Origin: Natronosporangium sp035305625
GTDB taxonomy: Bacteria; Actinomycetota; Actinomycetes; Mycobacteriales; Micromonosporaceae
Reading direction: 5' to 3'
Assembly: GCA_963809545.1 (NCBI GenBank)
Contig: CAWEKD010000009.1
Span: 62,001 to 126,000, forward strand
Length of the DNA stretch: 64,000 bases
The notes beneath the pieces were generated by a model. It saw only the letters and a list, made by a program, of their open reading frames with translations, did not search any database and was not told the DNA's origin. How positions within the stretch are numbered: the stretch's first letter is position 1; every line of letters starts with the position of its first letter. Position numbers and translations under genes: made by a program. This document shows positions 11,094 to 19,808 of the stretch, in pieces.

Positions 11094-11861
11094 TCAGGAG
11101 CCGTCCGGCGCACCGGCGATCAGGTTCTGTACCCGCTCCAGGAACCGGACCACCGGGGCCCGCCACCGCTGTTCCCGGGCGGTCGCCCGGTCGAGCTTAC
11201 GGGAACCGCGCCGCTGGTCCGGGCGGTAGCGCCAACGGGCCCACGGCGAGTGCGGCCGGGCCAACCGCACCGCCCCCACCAGCAGCAACAGCGGGAAGAA
11301 CACCCCGACCATCCCGGTCCAGATCTTGCCTTTGAGCACCGTGATCGCCGCCAGCGCCAGATTGAACACCAGTGGGGCGGCGACCACCGCCCAACCCCAG
11401 GGATGCTCGGCCGGGAGGACCTCCGTATCTTCCATCACAAACGGGTGCAGGCCGAGCAGCAGCATCCCCGTCACCGCGATCACCGCGAACACCGCGTTGA
11501 CCGAGGTCCGCCCCTCCTGGCTCCAGTACACGTCGGACAGGTGCAGGATCAGCGCGAACTCGTCCAGCACCAGGGCGGTCCCCACCCCGAAGACGGCCGC
11601 GGCGGCCGCCCGCCACCCCACGAACTCATCCGGCAGCGCCAGCCCCGCCACCCCGCCCAGCACCATGAACCCGATGCCGAACACGGCGTGGTGGATGTGC
11701 ATCCCGCCCGGAGTGACGTTGCCGGGCCACCACTTCACCCCGGCCCGGATCATCCGTACGGACAGCCGGATCCCCAGGAACCCGAGCACCATCCCGGTGA
11801 AGAAGCAGAACAGGGCCAGCCGGCCAGTGTCGATGATCCGATCGTCGAACCAGTCGGCCAT
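11094..11861 (-). CDS. Conserved integral membrane protein with HIHH motif
   Basis: 255 residues from ATG 11861; a longer in-frame extension to 11948 has no membrane-protein character. About six hydrophobic segments are visible. Polar conserved-looking patches lie between them: GGMHIHHAVFGIG after the first helices, LDEFALILHLSDVYW in the middle, and a basic C-terminal tail. The histidines and acidic residues inside membrane segments suggest metal binding or catalysis, but no function is known to me. It lies 25 bases upstream of acVLRF1 on the same strand and could be the first gene of that unit. Confidence 0.85.
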   Translation of the reverse strand: MADWFDDRIIDTGRLALFCFFTGMVLGFLGIRLSVRMIRAGVKWWPGNVTPGGMHIHHAVFGIGFMVLGGVAGLALPDEFVGWRAAAAAVFGVGTALVLDEFALILHLSDVYWSQEGRTSVNAVFAVIAVTGMLLLGLHPFVMEDTEVLPAEHPWGWAVVAAPLVFNLALAAITVLKGKIWTGMVGVFFPLLLLVGAVRLARPHSPWARWRYRPDQRRGSRKLDRATAREQRWRAPVVRFLERVQNLIAGAPDGS

Positions 11862-12041
11862 GCCTCTATCCAACGGCAACCCGGACCGTCGCCGGGAACG
11901 ATCGGCCGATCTGGTCCCGGAGGGGTTAGCGCCCGGCGCCACCCCCACCCCGGGGACCTAGTTCCGTTTCGGACCACTTCCCGGGCGGGGAACCGCTCCG
12001 CTCCCCACCGGGGAAGCATCCTCGCTCACCGCGGAGAGGGC

Positions 12042-12386
12042 TCAGACGTTGAACCCGAGCGCCCGCAGCTGCTCCCGACCCTCCTCGGTGATCTTGTCGG
12101 GGCCCCACGGCGGCATCCACACCCAGTTGATCCGCACGTCCGAGACCAGCCCGCCGCCCGGACCACCGGTCAGCGCGGAGCGGGCCTGCTCCTCGATCAC
12201 GTCCGTGAGCGGGCACGCCGCCGAGGTGAGGGTCATGTCCAGCGTGGCGACGTTCTGCTCGTCGATGTGCACGCCGTACAGCAGCCCCAGATCCACCACG
12301 TTGATACCCAGCTCGGGGTCGACGACGTCCTTCATCGCTTCCTCGACGTCGGCCACCGACGCCCGGGTGACCTGCTGCTCACTCAT
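12042..12386 (-). CDS. Metal-sulfur cluster assembly factor, DUF59/SufT-like
   Basis: 114 residues, ATG preceded by GGAGGTG. The DUF59/MIP18 fold is shown by DPELGINVVDLGLLYGV (about 24-40) and the metal-binding region LTSAACPLTDVIEEQ with its conserved cysteine. The C-terminal part contains INWVWMPPWGPDKIT. Relatives (SufT, PaaD-like proteins) help load Fe-S clusters onto target proteins. It is the last gene of the suf operon, 27 bases after sufU. Confidence 0.93.
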   Translation of the reverse strand: MSEQQVTRASVADVEEAMKDVVDPELGINVVDLGLLYGVHIDEQNVATLDMTLTSAACPLTDVIEEQARSALTGGPGGGLVSDVRINWVWMPPWGPDKITEEGREQLRALGFNV

Positions 12387-12413
12387 GCCACACCTCCGCT
12401 GTCCGTTCCGCCG

Positions 12414-12872
12414 TCACTCACTCGCCCCCGTCGCCACGGTAGCTCCGGCCCGGGCAGCGGCGTCCTTGAAAGCCATCCAGGCCAGCAGCGCGCACTTGAT
12501 CCGGGCGGGATACCGGGCCACCCCCGCGAACGCGATCCCGTCGCCCAGCACCTCCTCGTCCGGTTCCACCTGGCCTCGACCGGCCATCAGCTCCCCGAAC
12601 GCCTGCTGCGTGGCCAGCGCCTCCGCCAGGGGCCGGCCCTGCACCAGCTCGTACAGCACGCTGGCCGACGCCTGGCTGATCGAGCACCCCTCCCCCTCGT
12701 ACGACAGGTCGGCGCGCCCCTGCTCATCCACCCGCAGCCGCAGCGTGATCTCGTCCCCGCAGGTCGGGTTGACCTGATGGGACTCGGCCGCGTAGGGCTC
12801 CCGCAGTCCCCGGCCCCGCGGGTGCTTCCAGTGGTCCAGGATGATCTCCTGGTAGAGCTCGTCGAGCTGCAT
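12414..12872 (-). CDS. sufU: SufU, zinc-dependent sulfur acceptor for SufS
   Basis: 152 residues. The zinc ligands of SufU proteins are in place: C38 and D40 (NPTCGDE), C63 (GEGCSIS) and C127 (IKCALLAW). SufU accepts persulfide sulfur from the cysteine desulfurase SufS and passes it to the SufBCD scaffold. Its ATG overlaps the sufS stop by one base (TGATG), consistent with translational coupling. Confidence 0.96.
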   Translation of the reverse strand: MQLDELYQEIILDHWKHPRGRGLREPYAAESHQVNPTCGDEITLRLRVDEQGRADLSYEGEGCSISQASASVLYELVQGRPLAEALATQQAFGELMAGRGQVEPDEEVLGDGIAFAGVARYPARIKCALLAWMAFKDAAARAGATVATGASE

Positions 12873-14155
12873 CAGCTGAACACCTTCCGCACCTGCTCCA
12901 GACCGGCGATCAGTGCGTCCACCTCGGACTCAGTGTTGTACAGGTAGAACGAGACCCGGGTCATCGCCGCCACCCCGAACCGGCGGCAGGTCGGCCGCGC
13001 ACAGTGGTGCCCCACCCGGACCGCGATCCCCAACGAGTCCAGCACCTGCCCCACATCGTGGGGGTGGATGCCCTCCAGCTCGAACGAGATGATCCCGCCC
13101 CGGTCCTCGGTGGTGGCCGGTCCGAAGATCCGCAGGTCCGGTACCTGCGCCAACGCCTCCAGCGCGTACGCGGTCAACCGCTGCTCGTGCGCCTGGATCG
13201 CGGGCATGCCCAGCCCGGTCAGGTAATCCACGGCCGCCCCCAGCCCGACCGCCTCCGCGATCGGTGGGGTGCCAGCCTCGAACTTCGTCGGCGCGGGCGC
13301 GTACGTGGAGCCGGTCAGCTCCACGGTTTCGATCATCGACCCACCGCCCAGGACCGGCGGCAGCGCCGCCAGCAGCTCCGCGCGGCCCCACAACACCCCG
13401 ATCCCGGTCGGGCCGCACATCTTGTGCCCGGTGAAGGCGATGAAGTCCACCCCCAGCTCGGTCACGTCCACGGGGGCGTGCGGCACCGACTGGGAGCAGT
13501 CCAGCATCACCAGCGCCCCCACCGCCCGGGCCCGGTCGCGGATCTGCGCCACCGGGTTGACCGTGCCCAGGATGTTGGACATGTGCACGAACGACACCAA
13601 CTTGGTGCGTTCGTTGATCAGCGTGTCCAGCTCGGTGAGGTCCAGCCGCCCGTCATCGGTGACCGAGAACCAGCGCAGGGTGGCGCCGGTACGCTCGCAC
13701 AGCAGCTGCCAGGGCACGATGTTGGAGTGGTGCTCCATCTCGGAGATCACCACCTCGTCCCCTGGCCCGAGGCGGAACCGGGGATCACCACCGCCACCGA
13801 CCGAACTGGCGAGCATCCCGTACGCGACCGTGTTGATCGCCTCGGTCGAGTTCTTGGTGAACACCACCTCGGCCGGGTCAGCGCCGATGAACGCGGCTAC
13901 CTTCGCCCGCGCTCCCTCGTACGCTTCGGTCGCCTCGGTGCCCAGGGTGTGCACCGACCGAGACACGTTGCCGTTGTGCCTGGCGTAGTGCTCGACCAGC
14001 GTATCCAGCATCGCCTGCGGCTTCTGGGAGGTGTTGGCCGAGTCCAGGTAGATCAGCGGATGGCCGTTGATCATCCGGGACAGGACCGGGAAGTCGGCCC
14101 GGATCCGGTCCAGGTCCAGCCGCGGTAGGTCGGTGGCGGCGGTGATGGCGCCCAT
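12872..14155 (-). CDS. sufS: Cysteine desulfurase SufS
   Basis: 427-residue PLP enzyme that removes sulfur from cysteine as an enzyme-bound persulfide. The PLP-binding lysine is in AFTGHKMCGPTGIG (about residue 242) and the catalytic cysteine in RVGHHCARPTC (about 383). SEMEHHSNIVPW and the early DSANTSQKP are standard for group II (SufS) desulfurases. It starts 11 bases after the sufC stop. Confidence 0.97.
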   Translation of the reverse strand: MGAITAATDLPRLDLDRIRADFPVLSRMINGHPLIYLDSANTSQKPQAMLDTLVEHYARHNGNVSRSVHTLGTEATEAYEGARAKVAAFIGADPAEVVFTKNSTEAINTVAYGMLASSVGGGGDPRFRLGPGDEVVISEMEHHSNIVPWQLLCERTGATLRWFSVTDDGRLDLTELDTLINERTKLVSFVHMSNILGTVNPVAQIRDRARAVGALVMLDCSQSVPHAPVDVTELGVDFIAFTGHKMCGPTGIGVLWGRAELLAALPPVLGGGSMIETVELTGSTYAPAPTKFEAGTPPIAEAVGLGAAVDYLTGLGMPAIQAHEQRLTAYALEALAQVPDLRIFGPATTEDRGGIISFELEGIHPHDVGQVLDSLGIAVRVGHHCARPTCRRFGVAAMTRVSFYLYNTESEVDALIAGLEQVRKVFS

Positions 14156-14166
14156 GGTTCCCCCTG

Positions 14167-14934
14167 TCAGGCCTGGCTCGCTCCGGCCAGGTACCGCTCG
14201 TAGCCCTCCTCCTCCAGCCGCTCCGCCAGCTCCGGACCGCCCTCCTCGACGATCCGTCCGCCCACGAACACGTGCACGAAGTCTGGCTTCACGTACCGCA
14301 GGATCCGGGTGTAGTGGGTGATCAGCAGGATGCCGGTCTCGCCCGTCTCCCGGACCCGGTTGATGCCCTGGCTGACCACCTTCAGGCCGTCGATGTCCAA
14401 CCCGGAGTCGGTCTCGTCCAGGATCGCCATCGCCGGCTTGAGCAGCTCCAGCTGCACGATCTCGTGCCGCTTCTTCTCCCCACCGGAGAAGCCCTCGTTG
14501 ACGTTCCGCTGGGTGAACCCGGCGTCCAGCCCGAGCCGCTCCATGGCGCTCTTCAGCTCCCCGGCCCAGGTGCGCAGCTTCGGCGCCTCCCCGTCCAGGG
14601 CGGTCTTGGCGGTGCGCAGGAAGTTGGCCACGCTCACCCCGGGCACCTCGACCGGGTACTGCATGGCCAGGAACAGCCCGGCCCGGGCCCGCTCGTCGAC
14701 CGACATCTCCAGCAGGTCCTGCCCGTCCAGGGTGGCGCTCCCGCCGGTCACCTCGTACCGCGGGTGGCCGGCCAGCGCGTAGGCCAGGGTCGACTTGCCC
14801 GACCCGTTCGGGCCCATGATGGCGTGGGTTTCTCCGGACCGGACGGTCAGATCCACCCCGGACAGAATCGGGTGCGACTCGCCGTCGGGCAGCTGGACCG
14901 ACACCCGCAGGTCACGGATCTCCAGAACACTCAC
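14167..14934 (-). CDS. sufC: SufC, ATPase of the SufBCD scaffold
   Basis: 255 residues from GTG 14934, overlapping the ferredoxin stop as GTGA. Soluble ABC-type ATPase with Walker A GPNGSGKST near residue 38, signature FSGGEKKRHEI and Walker B LDETDSGLD. It powers the conformational changes of SufB and SufD during Fe-S cluster assembly. Open sequence upstream of 14934 belongs to the previous gene in another frame. Confidence 0.96.
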   Translation of the reverse strand: MSVLEIRDLRVSVQLPDGESHPILSGVDLTVRSGETHAIMGPNGSGKSTLAYALAGHPRYEVTGGSATLDGQDLLEMSVDERARAGLFLAMQYPVEVPGVSVANFLRTAKTALDGEAPKLRTWAGELKSAMERLGLDAGFTQRNVNEGFSGGEKKRHEIVQLELLKPAMAILDETDSGLDIDGLKVVSQGINRVRETGETGILLITHYTRILRYVKPDFVHVFVGGRIVEEGGPELAERLEEEGYERYLAGASQA

Positions 14935-15263
14935 TGACGCTCTTCTCCAATGTCGAGACTGATGTAAACGCTGCCGTCGTGGACCTCGACCGGGTAGACC
15001 GGCACCGGCGCGGTGGCCGGCGGCCCGGTGGGCCGGCCGGTACGTAGATCGAATCGGGAACCGTGCAGCCAGCACTCCAGGGTGCAGCCGGCGACCTCAC
15101 CCTCGGAGAGCGCGATCTGGGCGTGCGAGCACTCGTCGTAGATGGCGAAGAACCGGCCCTCGCCATCACAGTCGGCGTGCACGATCGCCACCGGGGTGCC
15201 GTCGATCTCTGCGCTGATGGCGGTGCCCTTCGGCACGTCCTCCACCGAGCAGACTCGAATCAC
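14931..15263 (-). CDS. Rieske-type 2Fe-2S ferredoxin of the suf operon
   Basis: 110 residues from a GTG start that overlaps the sufD stop (GTGA). Rieske ligands are visible as CSH (DECSHAQIAL) and CWLH (LECWLHGSRFD), with the usual spacing of about 16 residues between them. Small Rieske ferredoxins of the non-heme dioxygenase type commonly sit between sufD and sufC in actinobacteria. They may supply electrons for cluster assembly, which has not been shown to my knowledge. Confidence 0.94.
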   Translation of the reverse strand: MIRVCSVEDVPKGTAISAEIDGTPVAIVHADCDGEGRFFAIYDECSHAQIALSEGEVAGCTLECWLHGSRFDLRTGRPTGPPATAPVPVYPVEVHDGSVYISLDIGEERQ

Positions 15264-16468
15264 CGCGCGCCCCCCTGCCGCTGCTGCGCGGCCTCCGCCT
15301 GAGCGAGTCGGGCCTCCAGTGCCTCCCCCAGCCGCTCCGCCAGCTCCGGCACCGGCAGCCGCTGCAGCAGCTCGTCGAAGAACCCGCGTACCACCAGCTT
15401 GCGCGCCTCCGGCTCCGGGATCCCCCGAGACATCAGGTAGAACACCTGCTCGTCGTCGAACCGGCCGGTCGCGGAGGCGTGCCCCGCTCCCAGAATCTCC
15501 CCGGTCTCGATCTCGAGGTTCGGCACCGAGTCGGCGCGGCACCCGTCGGTCAGCAGCAGGTTCCGGTTGCTCTCGTAGGTGTCGATGCCCTCGGCCACCT
15601 TCCGGATGAGCACGTCCCCCACCCACACCGAGTGGGCGCCCTCGCCCTGCAGCGCCCCCCGGTAGTCCACCTGGCTCCGGGTGGAGGGGGCGTTGTGGTC
15701 GACGAACAGCCGGTGCTCGATGTGCTGGGCATGGGCCGAGGCCCGCCCCGCCTGCTGCGGGTCACCGCTGACGAAGTAGATCCCGGTCAGCTCCACCTCT
15801 CCGCCGGGGCCGTCGTACGTGGTGGTCTCCACCAGCCGTACCAGGTCCCCGCCCAGGCTGGCCTGGAACGACCGCAGCCGGGCATCCCGACCGATCCGGG
15901 AGCTGATCTGCCCGGTGTGGATCGCGTCATCGTCCCACAGCTGCAGCAACACCAGGTCGAGCTGGGCCCCCTCGCCCAGGGTCACCGACACCGACGAGGC
16001 GTACCGGGCGCTGCCGGTGTGCTCGAACACCACCGTGGCCCGCGCGTGCCGCCCCACCCGCAGCAGCACGTGCCCCCACACCTGCTGGGTGGCCGACTCG
16101 CCGGTCAGCTGGAACACCAGCGGCTCCGCCAGCTCGGTCTCGGGCGCGATGTCGATCAGGACCGCGCTCCCGGCGTGCGCCACCGCCAGCGCGGCGGGCC
16201 GGTCCAGCGGCAGGGCGGTCTCGGCCAGCGCCTCCTCGCGACCGATGGTGCTGACCGTCACCCCGGGCGGGGTGGCGTACTTCCAGGTCAGGTGGGCATC
16301 CGACGGACCGCCGGCGAACAGCTCGGCCAGCCGCTTGACCGGGGTGAACCGCCAGACTTCCTCCCGCCCGGTCGGCACCGGGTGGTCGTCGACGTTGAAG
16401 GAACCGGTCGGGTGCAGGTGGCTGGCCACCGTCTCGATGGCCCCCTGAACAGCCTGGACGTTGGTCAC
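15260..16468 (-). CDS. sufD: SufD scaffold protein
   Basis: 402 residues; the GTG start overlaps the sufB stop as GTGA. The SufBD fold is recognised from the beta-helix region and the C-terminal motif VPNLEIETGEILGAGHASATG followed by QVFYLMSRGIPEPEARKLVVRGFF (shown here only as family hallmarks at about residues 312-370). SufD pairs with SufB and SufC to form the scaffold on which Fe-S clusters are built. Confidence 0.96.
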   Translation of the reverse strand: MTNVQAVQGAIETVASHLHPTGSFNVDDHPVPTGREEVWRFTPVKRLAELFAGGPSDAHLTWKYATPPGVTVSTIGREEALAETALPLDRPAALAVAHAGSAVLIDIAPETELAEPLVFQLTGESATQQVWGHVLLRVGRHARATVVFEHTGSARYASSVSVTLGEGAQLDLVLLQLWDDDAIHTGQISSRIGRDARLRSFQASLGGDLVRLVETTTYDGPGGEVELTGIYFVSGDPQQAGRASAHAQHIEHRLFVDHNAPSTRSQVDYRGALQGEGAHSVWVGDVLIRKVAEGIDTYESNRNLLLTDGCRADSVPNLEIETGEILGAGHASATGRFDDEQVFYLMSRGIPEPEARKLVVRGFFDELLQRLPVPELAERLGEALEARLAQAEAAQQRQGGAR

Positions 16469-17898
16469 CCGACGGCTCCTTCCATCTGCAGCTCGATCAG
16501 CCGGTTCAGCTCCAGCGCGTACTCCATCGGCAGTTCCTTGGCGATTGGCTCGATGAACCCACGCACGATCATCGCCATCGCCTCGTCCTCGGACAGACCG
16601 CGGCTCATCAGGTAGAACAGCTGGTCCTCACTGATCTTGGAGACGGTGGCCTCGTGCCCCATCTCCACGTCGTCCTCCCGCACATCCACGTACGGGTAGG
16701 TGTCGCTCCGGGAGATGGTGTCCACCAGCAGGGCGTCGCACTTGACGGTGGACTTGCTGTGGTGGGCGCCCTCCTGCACCTGCACCAGTCCCCGGTACGA
16801 GGTGCGGCCACCGCCGCGCGCGATCGACTTGGACACGATCGTGCTGGAGGTGTGCGGGGCCACGTGGGTCATCTTGGCGCCGGCGTCCTGGTGCTGGCCT
16901 TCCCCGGCCATCGCCACGCTCAGCACCTCACCCTTGGCGTGCTCCCCGACCAGGTACACCGCCGGGTACTTCATGGTGACCTTGGAGCCGATGTTGCCGT
17001 CGACCCACTCCATGGTGGCGCCCTCGTGGCACACCGCCCGCTTGGTCACCAGGTTGTAGACGTTGTTGGACCAGTTCTGGATGGTGGTGTACCGGCACCG
17101 GGCGTTCTTCTTGACGATGATCTCCACCACGGCGCTGTGCAGCGAGTCCGACTTGTAGATCGGCGCGGTGCACCCCTCGACGTAGTGCACGTAGGCACCC
17201 TCGTCCACGATGATCAGGGTCCGCTCGAACTGGCCCATGTTCTCGGTGTTGATCCGGAAGTAGGCCTGGAGCGGGATCTCCACGTGCACCCCCGGCGGCA
17301 CGTAGATGAACGAGCCCCCGGACCACACCGCGGTGTTGAGCGCGGCGAACTTGTTGTCACCGATCGGGACTACCGTGCCGAAGTACTCCTTGAACAGGTC
17401 TTCGTGCTCCTTCAGCCCGGTGTCGGTGTCCAGGAAGATGACTCCCTGCTCCTCCAGATCCTCGCGGATCTTGTGGTAGACCACCTCGGACTCGTACTGC
17501 GCCGCCACCCCGGCGATCAGCCGCTGCTTCTCCGCCTCCGGGATGCCCAGCCGGTCGTAGGTGCGCCGGATGTCCTCCGGCAGCTCGTCCCAGCTGGTGG
17601 CCTGCTTCTCGGTGGAGCGCACGAAGTACTTGATGTTGTCGAAGTCGATGTCGGAGAGGTCGGCACCCCAGGTCGGCAGCGGCTTGCGTTCAAACAGCCG
17701 CAGCGCCTTCAGACGCAGGTCACGCATCCACTCCGGCTCGTTCTTCTTGGCCGAGATGTCCCGTACCACGGCCTCGTTGAGGCCCCGCCGAGCCGACGCC
17801 CCGGCGATGTCCGGGTCGGCCCAGCCGTACTGGTACTTGCCGATCTCGGCCAGCTGTTCAGCTTGGCTCGTGACCGGCGGAGCGAGCTGGTCTGTCAT
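16465..17898 (-). CDS. sufB: SufB scaffold protein
   Basis: 477 residues from ATG 17898 (MTDQLAPPV), the start that fits family length; the frame runs open further upstream into the sufR gene. SufB is the main Fe-S scaffold subunit and the most conserved Suf protein. Hallmarks include YVPPGVHVEIPLQAYF and YVHYVEGCTAPIY in the middle, and DLFYLMSRG-type sequence (EDQLFYLMSRGLSEDEAM) near the C terminus. It begins 22 bases after sufR and heads the coupled structural genes. Confidence 0.97.
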   Translation of the reverse strand: MTDQLAPPVTSQAEQLAEIGKYQYGWADPDIAGASARRGLNEAVVRDISAKKNEPEWMRDLRLKALRLFERKPLPTWGADLSDIDFDNIKYFVRSTEKQATSWDELPEDIRRTYDRLGIPEAEKQRLIAGVAAQYESEVVYHKIREDLEEQGVIFLDTDTGLKEHEDLFKEYFGTVVPIGDNKFAALNTAVWSGGSFIYVPPGVHVEIPLQAYFRINTENMGQFERTLIIVDEGAYVHYVEGCTAPIYKSDSLHSAVVEIIVKKNARCRYTTIQNWSNNVYNLVTKRAVCHEGATMEWVDGNIGSKVTMKYPAVYLVGEHAKGEVLSVAMAGEGQHQDAGAKMTHVAPHTSSTIVSKSIARGGGRTSYRGLVQVQEGAHHSKSTVKCDALLVDTISRSDTYPYVDVREDDVEMGHEATVSKISEDQLFYLMSRGLSEDEAMAMIVRGFIEPIAKELPMEYALELNRLIELQMEGAVG

Positions 17899-17920
17899 GG
17901 TGCAGTCCCTATCCGTATCC

Positions 17921-18673
17921 TCATCGGCTTGTGTTGCCCCGCGGGGTGCGCGGTGCGTGGCGACTGGGGGCCAGGCGCGGTCGCCGCGGGTCCGGAATGT
18001 GCGTGGTGCACACTCCATCGCCGTGCGCGATCGTGGCGAGCCGCTGCACGTGCGTGCCCACCAGCTGTGAGATCACCGCAGTCTCGGCCTCACACAGCTG
18101 GGGGAACTCGGCGGCGACATGCGCCACCGGGCAGTGGTGCTGGCACAACTGCCCGCCGGTGGCGATTACCGACGCGCTGGCAGCGTACCCCTCCCGGGTC
18201 AGCGCCTCGGCGAGCGCCTCCGCCCGGGCCAACGGGTCGTCGCCGGCGTCCGCCAGCGCCGCCTCGCACCGGGCGGCCAGGGCCGCCACCTGCTCGGTGG
18301 CGAAGGCCGCCACCGCCTCCGGCCCGCCGTGGCGTTGGATCCACCGCAGCGCGGCGGCGGCGATGTCGTCGTAGGCGTGTCGGCCACAGCGGCGACGCGC
18401 CTGCTCCGTGAGCTGGTACACCCGGGCCGGTCGGCCCCGCCCCCGCGGGCCTCGGGCCGGGCGATCGCGCACGACCACGTCGCCGTTGGCGAGCATGGCG
18501 TCCAGGTGCCGCCGAATCGCCGCTGGGCTGAGCCCCAGCTTGGCGCCGAGCTCGGCCGCGGTGGCCCCGCCCTGCGCCAACAGCAACCGCGTCACCCGGT
18601 CCCGCGTGCGTCGATCACCGACCGGGCCGGTGGCCTGGTCGGTGACGGCACTCGCGTCCCGGGCGGTTTTCAC
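17921..18673 (-). CDS. sufR: SufR, Fe-S-sensing repressor of the suf operon
   Basis: 250 residues from GTG 18673. The N-terminal winged helix-turn-helix (about 20-75: AAELGAKLGLSPAAIRRHLDAM) is of the DeoR/ArsR-like type. The C-terminal half carries the cluster motif CQHHCPVAHVAAEFPQLCEAE (about residues 172-192), whose cysteines bind the Fe-S cluster that controls DNA binding. As first gene of the operon it is probably autoregulated. The palindrome ACACTGACGTTGTGA lies directly on the start codon. No Shine-Dalgarno sequence is visible, which may indicate leaderless translation. Confidence 0.94.
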   Translation of the reverse strand: MKTARDASAVTDQATGPVGDRRTRDRVTRLLLAQGGATAAELGAKLGLSPAAIRRHLDAMLANGDVVVRDRPARGPRGRGRPARVYQLTEQARRRCGRHAYDDIAAAALRWIQRHGGPEAVAAFATEQVAALAARCEAALADAGDDPLARAEALAEALTREGYAASASVIATGGQLCQHHCPVAHVAAEFPQLCEAETAVISQLVGTHVQRLATIAHGDGVCTTHIPDPRRPRLAPSRHAPRTPRGNTSR

Positions 18674-18684
18674 AACGTCAGTGT
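18670..18684 (-). promoter_or_regulatory. SufR operator overlapping the sufR start codon
   Basis: Read on the minus strand this is ACACTGACGTTGTGA, an exact ACACT-N5-TGTGA palindrome. As I recall it, this is the form reported for SufR of Mycobacterium tuberculosis. The GTG start of sufR lies in its second arm, so binding would block transcription initiation or early elongation. Confidence 0.75.
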
Positions 18685-18709
18685 GACTTATTTCGCGACG
18701 ACCTGCCAA
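18680..18709 (-). promoter_or_regulatory. Possible sufR promoter, leaderless
   Basis: On the minus strand, TTGGCA (18704-18709) and CACACT (18680-18685) are 18 bases apart. The putative -10 lies 6 bases before the GTG, which would start the transcript at or next to the start codon. The -35 element is good (5 of 6) but the -10 lacks the first T. It overlaps the SufR operator. Confidence 0.35.
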
Positions 18710-18740
18710 TCCACCCCCCAGGTGATCCGACCCACAGGCG

Positions 18741-18746
18741 TACGCT
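18741..18746 (+). promoter_or_regulatory. Candidate -10 element for leaderless ctaA
   Basis: TACGCT fits TAnnnT and ends 7 bases before the GTG start of ctaA at 18754. This spacing is usual for leaderless actinobacterial transcripts. No good -35 element is visible. Confidence 0.35.
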
Positions 18747-18753
18747 GCAGGAT

Positions 18754-19701
18754 GTGACCGCGTTGTGGCACCGCATTCCGGCATCCTCGGCTCTGGTCCG
18801 GCGGCTCGCGTTCGCATCCCTGGTGGCCAACATCGGGATCGTCATCACCGGCGGAGCGGTCCGCTTGACCGGCTCCGGGCTGGGCTGCCCGACCTTCCCC
18901 CGCTGCACCGACGACTCGTGGGTCACCACACCGGAGATGGGCGTGCACGGGGCGATCGAGTTCGGCAACCGCACCCTGACCTTCGTGCTCGGCGTGATCG
19001 CCCTGGCCGGGGTGGCGGCGGCGCTGCGACTGCGGGCACAGCGCCCGACCCTGACCTGGTGGGCACTGTCCATCCTGGGTGGGATCGCGGCCCAGGCGGG
19101 GATCGGCGGGCTCACCGTGCTGACCGACCTCAACCCGTGGATCGTGGGCAGCCACTTCCTGGTCTCGGTGGCACTGATCACGGCCGCGTACGGGTTCTGG
19201 CACCGGGCCGGGGAGCCGGACGGTCCGGCCACCCCGACCGTGCCCGCTTCGCTGCGGACCCTGCTGTGGGTACTGGTAGGCAGCACGTTGGCGCTGCTGG
19301 CGGTGGGCACCGTGGTCACCGGCAGCGGCCCGCACGCCGGCGATGAGCGGGTGGCCCGCAACGGCCTGGACCCGCAGGCCATCTCCCAGGCCCACGCCGA
19401 CCTGGCGTTCCTGGTGCTCGGACTCGCGGTGGCGGCCTGGTTCGCCTTCCGGGCGGTGTCCGCTCCCCCACCGGTGATCCGGGCCGCGGGCTGGCTGGTG
19501 GGGCTCCTGCTGGCGCAGGGCGTGCTCGGGATGGTGCAGTACTTCACCGGCCTACCCGAGTTGTTGGTGGGGCTGCACCTGCTCGGATCCTGCCTGGTGT
19601 GGGTGGCGCTGCTGGCGATGCTGTTCCACAGCCGCACTCGGCACCTGGATCCGATCCACCAACCGATGGAACCGGTGGCAGAACTGGCCCACTCCCGATA
19701 G
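18754..19701 (+). CDS. ctaA: Heme A synthase CtaA (COX15 family)
   Basis: 315 residues with about eight transmembrane helices in two four-helix repeats, as in bacterial CtaA. Conserved elements include GGAVRLTGSGLGCPTFPRC near the first helix, with paired cysteines in the loop, and heme-ligand histidines in MGVHGAIEFGNR, VGSHF, AHADL and VGLHLL. It oxidises heme O to heme A for cytochrome c oxidase. It is divergent from sufR; heme O synthase is 1.5 kb further on, in the opposite orientation. Confidence 0.95.
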   Translation: MTALWHRIPASSALVRRLAFASLVANIGIVITGGAVRLTGSGLGCPTFPRCTDDSWVTTPEMGVHGAIEFGNRTLTFVLGVIALAGVAAALRLRAQRPTLTWWALSILGGIAAQAGIGGLTVLTDLNPWIVGSHFLVSVALITAAYGFWHRAGEPDGPATPTVPASLRTLLWVLVGSTLALLAVGTVVTGSGPHAGDERVARNGLDPQAISQAHADLAFLVLGLAVAAWFAFRAVSAPPPVIRAAGWLVGLLLAQGVLGMVQYFTGLPELLVGLHLLGSCLVWVALLAMLFHSRTRHLDPIHQPMEPVAELAHSR

Positions 19702-19743
19702 CGCCCTGAGACAATCAGCCGAGGTATTTCGGAAGCGGTTACC

Positions 19744-19778
19744 GCCTATTATTCATTTACCATCCTGATTTAATAGGC
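19744..19778. terminator. AT-rich inverted repeat between ctaA and ATP-grasp gene
   Basis: GCCTATTA (19744-19751) and TAATAGGC (19771-19778) form an 8-bp stem with a 19-base loop. It lies in an unusually AT-rich patch between two convergent genes. Its position suggests a bidirectional terminator, but the stem is modest. Confidence 0.35.
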
Positions 19779-19808
19779 ATTTCCACCGCTCATTACCGTG
19801 GCGGTGCG

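Noticed and set aside
11250..12947. Long plus-strand open frame opposite the membrane protein, DUF59 and sufU genes
   Set aside because: It crosses three well-supported genes and a gap, with antisense-like composition.
16654..18411. 585-codon plus-strand open frame opposite sufB and sufR
   Set aside because: Antisense to two clear genes; no domain.
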